Positions 1-8,580 of a DNA stretch of 64,000 nucleotides are shown here, piece after piece (the first letter of the stretch is position 1; the number at the start of each line of letters is the position of its first letter). The position numbers and the translations under genes were made by a program. The notes below the pieces were generated by a model. It worked only from the letters and a program-made list of their open reading frames with translations. It was not told where the DNA came from and searched no databases. The stretch is taken from NCBI RefSeq assembly GCF_035984415.1, contig NZ_CP130720.1, forward strand, positions 1,240,001 through 1,304,000, written 5' to 3'. Source of the stretch: Streptomyces sp. NBC_01296. GTDB lineage: Bacteria > Actinomycetota > Actinomycetes > Streptomycetales > Streptomycetaceae.

Positions 1-1
1 C

Positions 2-844
2 TCCCTCCAGGTCGCCGCGGCGGGCAACGAGGACTACGACCTCGCCCACAAGACGACCGACTCCGCGAGCCCGAACGACTCGACGCCGGTCACCCGCACC
101 ATCACCAACGCCTGCCTCGACATCCCGACCGAGCTCCCGGGCGTCGTCACGGTCGCGGCGAACGGCACCGGTACCACCAAGGCCTCGTTCTCGAACTTCG
201 GCTCGGGCGTCATCGACGTCGCGGCCCCGGGCAGCGACGTCTACTCCACCCTGCCGGGCGGCAAGTACGGCACCAAGAGCGGCACGTCAATGGCCACCCC
301 GCACGTCGTGGGCGTCGCGGCGCTGCTCGCCAGCACCAACCCCGGCATCACCCCGGCGCAGCTGCGCGACAAGCTGGCCACCCAGGCCAACGACATCGCC
401 TGCCCCTCGGACAACCGCTGCACCGGCACCGCGGCCAACAACTCGTTCTTCGGCGAGGGCCAGGTCGACGCGCTGAAGGCGGTCGGCTCCACCCCGCCGC
501 CCGGGAAGTACTTCGAGAACCTCGGCGACTTCGCGATCAACGACAACGCCACCGTGGAGAGCCCCATCACCGTCAGCGGGGTGACCGGCAACGCGCCGGC
601 CACCCTCAAGGTGGGCGTGGACATCAAGCACACCTACATCGGTGACCTCAAGGTCGACCTGGTGGCACCGGACGGCACCGTCTACACCCTGAGCAACCGG
701 GCCGGCGGCGGCACCGACAACATCGTCCAGAGCTTCACCGTCAACGCCTCCTCCGAGGTCGCAGGCGGCCTCTGGAAGCTCCGTGTGAACGACAACGCCA
801 ACGCGGACACCGGCAAGATCGACGCCTGGAACCTCACGTTCTGA
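2..844 (+). CDS. Subtilisin-like (S8) serine protease with P-domain, 3' part
   Basis: Secreted serine endopeptidase; only the last 280 residues are in the window and the reading frame is open to the left edge, so signal peptide, Asp and His lie outside. Visible are the oxyanion-hole Asn (AAAGNED, about residue 9 of the fragment) and the nucleophile Ser (GTSMATPH, about residue 96). From about residue 170 to the end is a proprotein-convertase P-domain (IGDLKVDLVAPDGT, ending KIDAWNLTF), a beta-sandwich often found at the C-terminus of exported subtilases. It runs towards the minus-strand hydrolase. Family assignment is firm; the substrate is unknown. Confidence 0.93.
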   Translation, partial: SLQVAAAGNEDYDLAHKTTDSASPNDSTPVTRTITNACLDIPTELPGVVTVAANGTGTTKASFSNFGSGVIDVAAPGSDVYSTLPGGKYGTKSGTSMATPHVVGVAALLASTNPGITPAQLRDKLATQANDIACPSDNRCTGTAANNSFFGEGQVDALKAVGSTPPPGKYFENLGDFAINDNATVESPITVSGVTGNAPATLKVGVDIKHTYIGDLKVDLVAPDGTVYTLSNRAGGGTDNIVQSFTVNASSEVAGGLWKLRVNDNANADTGKIDAWNLTF

Positions 845-863
845 GGTCCGTCGAGCTGAAGCA

Positions 864-2278
864 CTAACGCTGCAGGACGTCGGCGAGCCAGTCGAAGACG
901 ACGTCGCAGTGCTGCTGCGGGGCCATCGGGGAGCAGTGCAACTGCGCCCCGGTGGCCGCCGTCAGTTTCACGTACTCGCGCTTGGAGCGCAGCAGCTCGT
1001 ACATCTGCCGGGGCTGGCCGGGGTAGAACTGCTCGAAGTCGTAGTCGAGGACCAGCGTCGGCGCCTTGATCCGCGGCACGACCTTGGTGATGTCGAGCCC
1101 GATCGCGACCTGCGCGGGAGTCCAGAGGTCCTTGAACACCCGGCCGGCGCGCGCCTCGCGCAGGGCCTCCCGCGAGAAGATCTCGAAGCGCTTCTTGACC
1201 GTGGTGGCGAGTTCCGGGGTGAGTTCGGGGACGACGTCCTCGTTCCAGACGCGGTTGGTCTCCGCCTTGTCGGCGGTGACGATGTCGCGGATCTCCTTGT
1301 CGAAGCCGAGCCAGGGGTTCGGCGCTCCGGGCATGCACACCACGGCCGCGAGCCGGGGCTCGAAGGCGGCGGCCCGGGCGACCAGGTTCCCGCCCATGCT
1401 GAGGCCGGTGATCGCGATCCGGCTGCTGTCGACGTCCCCCCGGGCATCGAGCCAGTCGACGAGCGGGGCCACCACCTGCTCCCACCGGGTGGTGAAGGGG
1501 ATCTCCTCGACGAACAGCAGCTGTCCCTGGCCCGGGCCGTCGTAGACGACCGCGTTCCAGCCCCGCCCGAGGGCGGCCGCGACGCCGTAGGTCCACATGT
1601 CCAGGTTCTGCCCGTCGCTGCCGTTGGTGAGGATCACCGTCGGGCGGGGCTCGTCCCGGTCGTCGGGCCGGAAGAACCAGACCGGCAGGCGGGTCTTCGC
1701 GTACGGGACCTGCGCGCGGACGGCGGCCGGGGAGCAGAGCCGGGCGAAGGCGTCCCAGGCCTTGCGGCCGGCCAGGTAGACCGCCTCCTCGTCGCCGGGG
1801 CTGCGGGTGCCGAGGACGTAGAACAGGGCCTGGGCGTAGTACTGCGCGGCCCGCAGCGAGCGGAACGGCGGGTCTGCGAGGGGGTTTCGCCACCGTGCCG
1901 GCCTGCGGCCGGGGGCGCGGCGAGCCGGTCGCCCCAGGCGCGGAAGGTGTCGGTGAAGGTCTGCGCGGACAGCCCGGCGGTATTGATGGCGTTGACGGCG
2001 GTGAGCACCTCGCCCACCTCGGAGGCGCGCATGCCGGCCGCGCCGAGCGCGAGGAGCCCGGCGAAGTTGTACCCGGGGTCGTCGAACAGCTTCATGGCTC
2101 CCGGCGAGGGGTCGGGGGCCGCCGCAGCCGCCCGGGGCGTGGCGGCCGCACAGCCGGCGGCGGCGCCGACGGCGAGGGTTCCGGCGCCTGCGGCGAGGCC
2201 GGTCAGGGCGGCGCGCCGGGACAGCACCCAGGAGGTCTCCGGGCGGGGCTGCGGCTGCGGTGGGCGAGCGTGCGTCAT
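864..2278 (-). pseudogene. Tat-exported alpha/beta hydrolase, interrupted by a frameshift
   Basis: Two frames together make one hydrolase. The N-terminal frame, from ATG 2278, carries a twin-arginine signal (SRRAALTGLAAG) followed by a lipobox-like AAAGC, and stays sensible to AWGDRLAAP. The C-terminal frame resumes as FRSLRAAQYYAQALFYVLG and continues to the stop, with nucleophile motif GLSMGG, an acidic LDYDF segment and a terminal His (QQHCDVV). The switch is near 1878-1915, next to a GGGGG run, and corresponds to one missing base (or two extra). The second frame has no good start of its own. It may be a real pseudogene or a consensus error; the intact protein would have about 470 residues. 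Confidence 0.75.
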
Positions 2279-2354
2279 GGCAGGGACCGTAGGAGGCGGC
2301 CCCGGCGGATCGGTGCCCGCCACACCCTCGGCTGCTCCGAACGGCCCTGTCCGG

Positions 2355-3029
2355 CTACCTGGTCCGCAGCACGCAGTCGCCGCAGAGTCCGCCGCCGGGC
2401 ACCTGGTAGTAGAGGCAGCAGCTGCGCCGTACGAAGGCCACCCCGAGCCCCTCTTCGTGGATGAAGGTGCCGGTCCCGCCGAGCGCCCCGCCCTCGGCCA
2501 GCAGCTCGGCGGCCATGGACACCGCCGGGCCGCCCGGGACCCGGTCGATCAGCACCCGCAGCGCCCCGACCAGCCCCGACGCGGCGTTCCCGCGCAGCAC
2601 CTTGGGCGACACCCCGTACCGCTCCCGCAGGCGCGCGTCCAGGACACCGAGGTTGCCGAGCACGCTCTCCCCGAGCGCCGCGGCCGGCAGCGCTCCCGCA
2701 GCGGGCTCGGGCAGCCACAGCTCCAGCGACCCCGCCGCGGGCAGCCGCCACCACACCCGCTCGGCCCCCAGGTCCGGGATCCGCCCGCCCAGCGCGGCGC
2801 AGCCCAGGCCCAGCGACCACAGCCGCGAGGCGATCCCGAACTGCGCGGTCGACGCCGCGACCCGGCCGGAACCGCTCCGGATCCGCCGCCCCACCTCGGC
2901 GACGTACGGCTCGAGTTGCGCCCCGTAGAGCTCGCCGAGCGGCCGGAAACCGTCCCCGGGCGGCTCCTTCCCGTACGGCACGGCGAAGAAGGGCCCGACG
3001 GCGGCCAGCCGGCGCAGTACGTCCTCCAC
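2355..3029 (-). CDS. FhuF-like (2Fe-2S) ferric-iron reductase family protein
   Basis: About 224 residues. The C-terminus carries the FhuF-type cluster motif C-C-x10-C-x2-C (SCCLYYQVPGGGLCGDC), which in that family ligates a [2Fe-2S] centre used to reduce ferric siderophores in the cytoplasm. The open frame extends upstream, but GTG 3029 is preferred because it lies one base after the stop of the upstream gene, suggesting translational coupling. No siderophore synthesis or uptake genes are adjacent, so an iron-reductase role is inferred from the motif only. The partner gene is of unknown function. Confidence 0.8.
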   Translation of the reverse strand: MEDVLRRLAAVGPFFAVPYGKEPPGDGFRPLGELYGAQLEPYVAEVGRRIRSGSGRVAASTAQFGIASRLWSLGLGCAALGGRIPDLGAERVWWRLPAAGSLELWLPEPAAGALPAAALGESVLGNLGVLDARLRERYGVSPKVLRGNAASGLVGALRVLIDRVPGGPAVSMAAELLAEGGALGGTGTFIHEEGLGVAFVRRSCCLYYQVPGGGLCGDCVLRTR

Positions 3030-3030
3030 C

Positions 3031-3579
3031 TCAGGCTCCGTATCCGTCGTCGGGCAGAGCAGGGTCGGCCGCCGGGCACTCCCGGTGGTCCAGGGCGTAC
3101 GAGGAGACCGTGTGCAGCAGCCAGTCCTCCGCGATCGGCTCCGTGTCACAGCAGCGGGCCACGAAGACGAAGCTCACCATGGTCTGCGGCACGGGCTCCG
3201 CGTAGAGGGTCCGCTGCTCGGGCAGCCGCTCGGACCACTCGGTACGCCACGCGACCCCGGCGTCGGCGAGCGCCGCGGTGAGCCGCGACTCGGTGACGGA
3301 CACCGGTCCGCGGTACGACTCCCCCGCGCCAGGGCCCGGGATCTCCAGCGCGTCCCGCCAGGTGTCCACGCTCATCGAGTGCAGCAGTCGGCACCGGCAG
3401 TACACGTTCTCCAGGCTCCCGTGATGGAACCAGTGCGGCCACCGCCGCCCCTTGTGCACCGGCCACGAGCAGTCCGGCTCGCCGTGCACGGCCACCAGGT
3501 CGTGCAGGTGCGCGCCGACGTGGAAGGCACCGAGCCTCCCCGTGGCCGCGAAGCGGGCCAGTTCCGTCACGAAGTCCAT
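3031..3579 (-). CDS. Conserved hypothetical protein next to FhuF-like gene
   Basis: 182 residues, no signal peptide or membrane segment. Rich in Trp, His and Cys (HLHDLVAVHGEPDCSWPVHKG, YCRCRLLH, VARCCDTEP), which is unusual for a cytoplasmic actinobacterial protein and could suit metal or cluster binding, but no known motif is recognisable. It is the first gene of a tight two-gene unit with the FhuF-like protein, whose GTG start follows this stop by one base. I do not recognise the family; a role in handling iron is only suggested by the neighbour. Confidence 0.75.
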   Translation of the reverse strand: MDFVTELARFAATGRLGAFHVGAHLHDLVAVHGEPDCSWPVHKGRRWPHWFHHGSLENVYCRCRLLHSMSVDTWRDALEIPGPGAGESYRGPVSVTESRLTAALADAGVAWRTEWSERLPEQRTLYAEPVPQTMVSFVFVARCCDTEPIAEDWLLHTVSSYALDHRECPAADPALPDDGYGA

Positions 3580-3614
3580 GCACGGATGATCTCAGGTGGC
3601 CACGGTCCGGCGGC

Positions 3615-4682
3615 TCACGGCCTGCACGGGGCGACCGGCGCCGGAGGCCGGGCGTTCCTCGCGGCAGCCCTGGGGTCGGGCCACTTCGTGTCGTCGTGGG
3701 CGAAGACGAACGACTCGATCGGTACGCCCCGTTCGGCGCTGAGCCGGGCCACCAGCTCCTGCAGGACCACCGTCTCCAGCACCACGCGCACGGCGTCCGG
3801 CACCTCGGGCAGGCGGATCACCGACAGGCTGTCCGCCGGCTCGACCCGGGCCGTCGTCAGCAGCAGCGTGAGGTGCCCGGCGCCGGCCAGCGAGCGGGCC
3901 AGCTCGATCTCGCGGCCGTCACCGAAGACGAGGTGGAGGGTGTTGCCCGCCGACTCCATCTCCCCGTGCAGGTAGTTGCGGGTCGCCGAGGCGGCCGCGG
4001 TCATCCGGACCACCTCGCGCAGCAGCAGCGCCCCCTCCTCGGCCGAGGCGCACGAGGCCCCGGCCGCCACCGTGTCGGAGGCGATGCAGCGGGCGCCGCG
4101 CTCGCGCAGGCCCGCGACCACCTCGGCAGCCTGCCCGTGGACTGCCGCGGTCTGCTCGGCGATGTCGCCCCACGGGTCCTGCGCGCGGCCCGCGACGGCC
4201 CCGGCGATCAGGTCGAGGGCGACGACCGTGCCGGTGTAGCCGATGGTCGAGGCGTACGAGTCGGGCTCGTTGCCGAGGCCGACAGTGAGGTCGGCGAGCT
4301 CGCCGAGCCGCGACGGTAAGACGTTGAGCAGCGCGGTCCGCGTGATGCCGGGGGCGGCGGACCGGCAGGCGGCGACGGTCTCGCGGCTGCGGCCGCCCTG
4401 GGAGACCGCGATCAGGCAGTCGGTGTCGAAGCCGGCGGTGCCGGTCTCGATCTCGCTGGACAGGACGCGCTGGGTGACGACCCCGGCCTTCCGCAACTGC
4501 TGTACGGGGACGGCGAGGGCGGCGTACGAGGCGCCGATGCCGGTGAACAGGGGGCGACGGGCGGCGCGCAGCGCGGCGCGCTCCGGGGCGGCCAGCTGGC
4601 TGCGGACGCGGTCGGCGATCCGGGCGAGGGCGGCGCCCTGGCCGGCCTGGCCCTCGAGGAAGGTGATGCGGGATCCGGACAT
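3615..4682 (-). CDS. SIS-domain phosphosugar isomerase/deaminase-like protein with a TTA codon
   Basis: 355 residues from ATG 4682. It resembles the isomerase half of GlmS and AgaS-type proteins: a first SIS fold with LFTGIGASYAAL and AVSQGGRSRETVAA (residues 45-105) and a second around ELARSLAGAGHLTLLL. The glutaminase domain of GlmS is absent, so it probably acts on an aminosugar phosphate or as a sugar-phosphate sensor. Codon 122 (positions 4317-4319) is TTA, the leucine codon read by the developmental tRNA bldA; I found no other in-frame TTA in the genes of this window. The gene follows an MFS exporter after a 265-bp gap. Its substrate cannot be told from sequence. Confidence 0.85.
   Translation of the reverse strand: MSGSRITFLEGQAGQGAALARIADRVRSQLAAPERAALRAARRPLFTGIGASYAALAVPVQQLRKAGVVTQRVLSSEIETGTAGFDTDCLIAVSQGGRSRETVAACRSAAPGITRTALLNVLPSRLGELADLTVGLGNEPDSYASTIGYTGTVVALDLIAGAVAGRAQDPWGDIAEQTAAVHGQAAEVVAGLRERGARCIASDTVAAGASCASAEEGALLLREVVRMTAAASATRNYLHGEMESAGNTLHLVFGDGREIELARSLAGAGHLTLLLTTARVEPADSLSVIRLPEVPDAVRVVLETVVLQELVARLSAERGVPIESFVFAHDDTKWPDPRAAARNARPPAPVAPCRP
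4317..4319 (-). promoter_or_regulatory. In-frame TTA (bldA-dependent) codon
   Basis: The plus strand reads taa here. On the coding strand this is TTA, codon 122 of the SIS-domain gene (Leu in NVLPSRL). In Streptomyces TTA codons are rare and are translated efficiently only when tRNA-Leu(UUA), the bldA product, accumulates late in growth, so this gene is expected to be development-linked. Confidence 0.8.
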
Positions 4683-4947
4683 GGTGGGGGGTGTCTCGTC
4701 TTTCCGTGAAGCGCTGTGCGGGAACGGTGTGTTGGGGACGGTAAGGGGCAGGCGGCGGGACCGGGCGCCGGCCGCCGCGTCCTGCGCGCGCTCCCGGCCC
4801 GCGGTCGCCGGGCCGGACGTCGCGAACGCCCAGCGGAAGAGCGCGCGGGCGACCGCGGCGAAGGCGCGGCCCGCCACGGTGGAGCCAAGGATGACCGGTG
4901 CCCGCGAAGTTGACGACCGTCCCCGGCCGGACCGCCGCCGCCTGCGG

Positions 4948-6189
4948 CTACGGCGCCCCTACGACGGCCCCCGCGGGCTCGGTCCCCCGGTGCACCGCCC
5001 CGGCCCGGCGGACCGCCGGGCCCATCGCGTACGAGGCGGCCAGCAGGACCGCGCCGAGCAGCAGCCAGCCGGGGATCCCCCAGAGCAGGAGCAGCGAGGT
5101 CAGCACCAGCGGTCCCAGGGTCCGCGCGATCGGTACCCCGGTCCCGAAGAAGCCCTGGTACTGGCCGATCCGATCGGCCGGGGCCAGCGAGAAGCCGATC
5201 TGCCAGGACCCGGCGGACTGCCGCATCTCGGCGTCCACCTGGAGCACCGCCCCCGCGACGAGCAGCGCCGCGGCCGCCCAGCCCGCCCCGGGCAGCGCCG
5301 AGAGGGCGAACACGGCGCACGAGGCGGCCATGACCAGCCCGGACGTCCGGACCGCCCGGCGGGCACGGTCCAGGTCGGTCACGGGCCGCGCCGTCCGCAC
5401 CTGGAACAGCATCACGGCGACGGTGTTGAGCACGAACAGGGCCGACACCAGCCAGCCGGGGGCGCTGGTGCGCTCGACGATCCACAGCGGGATCGCGAGG
5501 CTCAGCAGCGGCATCCTCAGCAGCAGGATCGCGTTCAGCAGCGTGACCAGCGCGTACGGCCGGTCGCGGAGCACCGCCAGCCGCGGCTCCCCCGCCGCCC
5601 GCTGCGGTACCGGGGCCACCGCGGGCAGCCGCAGCAGTACGGCGGCGCAGACCAGGAAGCTCACCGCGTCGAGCACGAACACCGCGAGGTAGGCCCGCTC
5701 GGTGTCGGCGCTCAGGGCGAGCCCGCCGAGCGCGGCGCCCAGCGCCAGCCCGGCGTTCAGCACGGACTGGAGGTGGGCCAGCACCCCCGTCCGCTCCTGC
5801 GGGGCCACGAGCCCCGCGAGCAGCGCCTGCCGGGCGGCCGCCAGCCCGCACTGGGCGGTGGCGTAGACGACGACGGCGAGCAGGAAGGCCCAGAACGAGC
5901 GGATGAACAGGAACGAGGACACGGAGGCGGCGGTGGCCAGCGCCAGCAGCACCGAGGTGCCGCGCGGGCCGCGCCGGTCGGCGAGCGCCCCCAGCGGAAC
6001 GCCCGCGACCGAGCCGACCGCCCACGCGAGCGTCAGCCCGAGGCCGATCTGGGTGGGCGAGAGACCGACCACCCGGGTGAAATAGAGGGCCGAACACACG
6101 TAGTAGGCGCCGTCTCCGACGGAATTGCTCAGCTGGGCGGCGGCCAGTCGGCGCGGGGCCCCGGGCGGGGGCAGGATCCGTATCGTCAC
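4948..6189 (-). CDS. MFS transporter
   Basis: 413 residues from GTG 6189, with about twelve hydrophobic segments. The MFS loop motif between TM2 and TM3 is visible (GALADRRGPRG), and a second cytoplasmic motif occurs in the C-terminal half. A drug/metabolite efflux role is typical of the family but no substrate is indicated. The start is placed at GTG (VTIRILPPPG) because the more upstream sequence is occupied by an inverted repeat. That repeat ends seven bases before the start and matches the operator at the MocR/EamA locus. The SIS-domain gene lies downstream on the same strand. Confidence 0.85.
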   Translation of the reverse strand: MTIRILPPPGAPRRLAAAQLSNSVGDGAYYVCSALYFTRVVGLSPTQIGLGLTLAWAVGSVAGVPLGALADRRGPRGTSVLLALATAASVSSFLFIRSFWAFLLAVVVYATAQCGLAAARQALLAGLVAPQERTGVLAHLQSVLNAGLALGAALGGLALSADTERAYLAVFVLDAVSFLVCAAVLLRLPAVAPVPQRAAGEPRLAVLRDRPYALVTLLNAILLLRMPLLSLAIPLWIVERTSAPGWLVSALFVLNTVAVMLFQVRTARPVTDLDRARRAVRTSGLVMAASCAVFALSALPGAGWAAAALLVAGAVLQVDAEMRQSAGSWQIGFSLAPADRIGQYQGFFGTGVPIARTLGPLVLTSLLLLWGIPGWLLLGAVLLAASYAMGPAVRRAGAVHRGTEPAGAVVGAP

Positions 6190-6195
6190 CTGCCC

Positions 6196-6232
6196 ATTGG
6201 ACCAGCCGGATGGCCCAACGGATCGGTCCAAT
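6196..6232 (-). promoter_or_regulatory. ATTGGACC/GGTCCAAT inverted repeat upstream of MFS gene
   Basis: ATTGGACC at 6196-6203 and its exact complement GGTCCAAT at 6225-6232 flank an ATGGCCC box at 6210-6216. The same elements, GGTCCAAT and GGGCCAT, occur in the 29-bp space between the divergent MocR and EamA genes (61408-61437). MocR-type (GntR/aminotransferase) regulators often bind TGGACC/GGTCCA half-sites, so this is a candidate MocR operator. It sits just upstream of the MFS start, where a repressor could block initiation. Confidence 0.55.
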
Positions 6233-6734
6233 TCGACCCCGTCCTGCCGGGCCACTTGGTGCAGGGCGCCAAGCGCTGCCGGGCACGGCCCCGGCACCTG
6301 CCCGCGGACACGTCACCGACGGCCGTCCGTTCGATCTCCGGGCGGTCGGGGAGGGGACCGGGATCATCCGCCCGGCCGACGGCCGGGGCCTTCCGCGGGC
6401 ACGTCCGGGCTTTCTCACATCCTCACAGGTCAGAGGTTGTTTGTACGGCAGCTGGAAGCCGTCGGGACCGCCGTCCGGGGGGCCCTTGCCGTGTGGTGGA
6501 ACGGACGTCCGCGGACCAGGATTACGGGCACTCCGGGCCGGGGACCAAAGTGATCGAAAAAGATGGCCGCGACGTTGCCAATTTGGGGGTTCATGAGAGG
6601 AGATTTAGGGGCTACATTGAGCCACTCGCGTTCACCTGACAGCCCGTTGCCTTTCACTCGTGTTTTGCACGGGGGGCGACGTCAGGAGCGCACACTGTGC
6701 AACCACCCCACCGCCCAGAAGGACCGAAGGCTCC
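6233..6734. other. Long non-coding region before GNAT gene
   Basis: Nothing here reads as a convincing gene. GC and codon bias drop in 6540-6660, as expected for a promoter region. A weak possible promoter for the GNAT gene is TTCATG (6590-6595), 17 bp, TACATT (6613-6618). A minus-strand frame covering 6430-6657 has no codon bias and no recognisable protein. Confidence 0.4.
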
Positions 6735-7421
6735 GTGCCCGTACCCGTACTCCTCGCCGGCCGCAGCGTGCGGCTCGAGCCCCTCGCCCCCCACCACACC
6801 GAGGCCTTGGCCCTGGCCGGGGCCGAGGATCGTACGACTTACGCCTTCACCCCCGTACCCCATGGGGTGCAGGCGTCCCACGAGTACATCGACCGCGCCC
6901 TCGCAGATCAGGCGGCGGGTCGATCACTCCCCTTCGCGGTGGTGAGAGCCACCGACGGCCGGGTCGTCGGTTCGACCCGGTTCCTGGAACTCGACTACTG
7001 GCAGGGACCGCTGGTGTGGCCCGCGGTGCCGGGCGTCCCGTTCGGCGATCCGGCGACGGCGATCCCCGATGCCGCCGAGATCGGCAATACCTGGCTGTCC
7101 CCGGGCGCCCAGGGGACGGGCATCAACACCGAGGCGAAGCTGCTCATGCTCCGCCACGCCTTCGAGACCTGGGGCGTGCGCCGCATCTCGCTGCGCGCCG
7201 ACGCCCGCAACGGGCGCTCGCGCGCCGCGATGGAGCGGCTCGGGTTCACCTGCGAGGGGGTCCGCCGGGCCCATTCGCGGGGGCTCGACGGTGCCGTGCG
7301 CAGTACCGCCTTCTACTCGATCCTCGACGAGGAGTGGCCGGCCGTGCGGTCGATCATCGAGCTGAGGCTGTCCGCGGGGGCCCAGCGCAAGCGGCGACGC
7401 AAGACGCTGATCCCGGCGTAA
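6735..7421 (+). CDS. GNAT family N-acetyltransferase (RimJ/RimL-like)
   Basis: 228 residues from GTG 6735 (VPVPVLLAGRSVRLEPL). Typical RimJ/RimL-type GNAT fold: N-terminal substrate-handling part, then GNTWLSPGAQGTGINTEAK (acetyl-CoA pyrophosphate loop, Q/GxGxN variant) and the C-terminal helix ARNGRSRAAMERLGFTCEG. It transfers acetyl from acetyl-CoA to an amine, often a protein N-terminus or an antibiotic; the acceptor is unknown. The last 15 residues are very basic (QRKRRRK), which could favour nucleic-acid or ribosome contact. Transcribed alone, away from the MFS gene. Confidence 0.88.
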   Translation: MPVPVLLAGRSVRLEPLAPHHTEALALAGAEDRTTYAFTPVPHGVQASHEYIDRALADQAAGRSLPFAVVRATDGRVVGSTRFLELDYWQGPLVWPAVPGVPFGDPATAIPDAAEIGNTWLSPGAQGTGINTEAKLLMLRHAFETWGVRRISLRADARNGRSRAAMERLGFTCEGVRRAHSRGLDGAVRSTAFYSILDEEWPAVRSIIELRLSAGAQRKRRRKTLIPA

Positions 7422-7504
7422 CGGTCCTGCATTCGGCGTAACGGTCCGGCGCGGCGGCGCATCGGTCCCGGCAGCGGCCCCCGCCCCGGCCCTTCCCCAC
7501 GGCG

Positions 7505-8533
7505 TCAGCCGAGGAAGGCCGGGGCGAGGGCCGAGGTCATCAGAGGGGCGGGAGTCCCGCTGCCGTCGGCCGGTACGGCGTACAGGTCGGCGCCGAAGTC
7601 TCCGGGCAGGGAGTAGACGACCGTCCTGTCGTCCGTCCACACCACCTGGTCGTCCACGCTGCGCTCCTCCGCGAGCGGGGTCTCCTGCATCGAGGCCAGG
7701 TCCAGGACGTACAGCCGCCACGGGGCGTCGGCCGACAGGCCGGGCACCCGCTTCTTGAACACCAGCCGGGTCCCGTCGGGCGACAGCGACGGGCATTCCA
7801 GGTTCTCGCGGAGCGTGGTCACGGTGCGTTCGGCGAGGTCGCCGCGGACCAGGTAGGTCTGGCCGCCGGTCGCGAGCGTCGCGTAGAAGGTCCGCTCGTC
7901 GGCGGCGAAGGTCACGCCCCAGAAGTTGACGTCGGTGTTGCGGTACGCCTTGCCGTCCTTGCGGATCGCGAAGTCCTCCAGCGAGGCGTCGAGCTTGCCG
8001 GTGCGCAGGTCGAGCAGCGAGGTGCGGGTGGAGAAGTTCGTCCCGGCGTACGAGTCCCCGCCGACGAAGACCGTCCAGGCGACGAGGTGTCCGCCGGGCG
8101 AGACCCGGGCGCGGGTGGGGATGCCGGCCAGCGGGTGCGCGGAGACCTCCTTGAGGTGCGCGTCGAGGACGACGGCCCGGTAGCTCTCCTGCACCCCTCC
8201 CTTGTCGGCCTGGAGGCAGATCCCGGTCCCGGCGGCCGCGTAGAAGCGCAGGCAGCTCACGCCGGAGGCGGTACGGGGGCCCTGGGGGGCATCGGCGGGG
8301 ACGGTGGCGAGCTCGTCGCGGTGCGGGCCCCACGCCATGTTCCGGAACACGATCCGCCGCTCGGCCCCGCCCGGGGCCAGGGTCACCTCGCCCCGGGTGA
8401 TCTGCGGCCCGCCGGCCCGGGTCTGGTTCTTCTCCTCGGCCCGCGAGGAGGCCCGTACGACGGCGAGCACCCCCACCGCGGCGAGCAGTACGACGGCGGA
8501 GACGAGGATCAGGATCCGGCGTTGGAGGGTCAT
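7505..8533 (-). CDS. TolB-like beta-propeller protein with N-terminal membrane anchor
   Basis: 342 residues from ATG 8533. A single hydrophobic segment at residues 6-27 (ILILVSAVVLLAAVGVLAVV) anchors an extracytoplasmic domain made of repeated PD40/TolB-like blades, for example ECPSLSPDGTRLVFKK and QVVWTDDRTVVYSLPG. Such propellers usually bind proteins or peptidoglycan-associated partners. Last gene of a three-gene unit after the MFS transporter (48 bp gap) and the secreted phosphoesterase. The function is not known; co-occurrence suggests it assists uptake or export by the MFS protein. Confidence 0.8.
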   Translation of the reverse strand: MTLQRRILILVSAVVLLAAVGVLAVVRASSRAEEKNQTRAGGPQITRGEVTLAPGGAERRIVFRNMAWGPHRDELATVPADAPQGPRTASGVSCLRFYAAAGTGICLQADKGGVQESYRAVVLDAHLKEVSAHPLAGIPTRARVSPGGHLVAWTVFVGGDSYAGTNFSTRTSLLDLRTGKLDASLEDFAIRKDGKAYRNTDVNFWGVTFAADERTFYATLATGGQTYLVRGDLAERTVTTLRENLECPSLSPDGTRLVFKKRVPGLSADAPWRLYVLDLASMQETPLAEERSVDDQVVWTDDRTVVYSLPGDFGADLYAVPADGSGTPAPLMTSALAPAFLG

Positions 8534-8580
8534 GGGGGGCCTTTCGGGGATGTGGGGGAACTTCGGAGGCGGCTGAGCCC

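Noticed and set aside
6430..6657. Minus-strand 75-codon frame as a gene
   Set aside because: No codon bias, no ribosome-binding site, no recognisable protein; lies in a promoter-like region.
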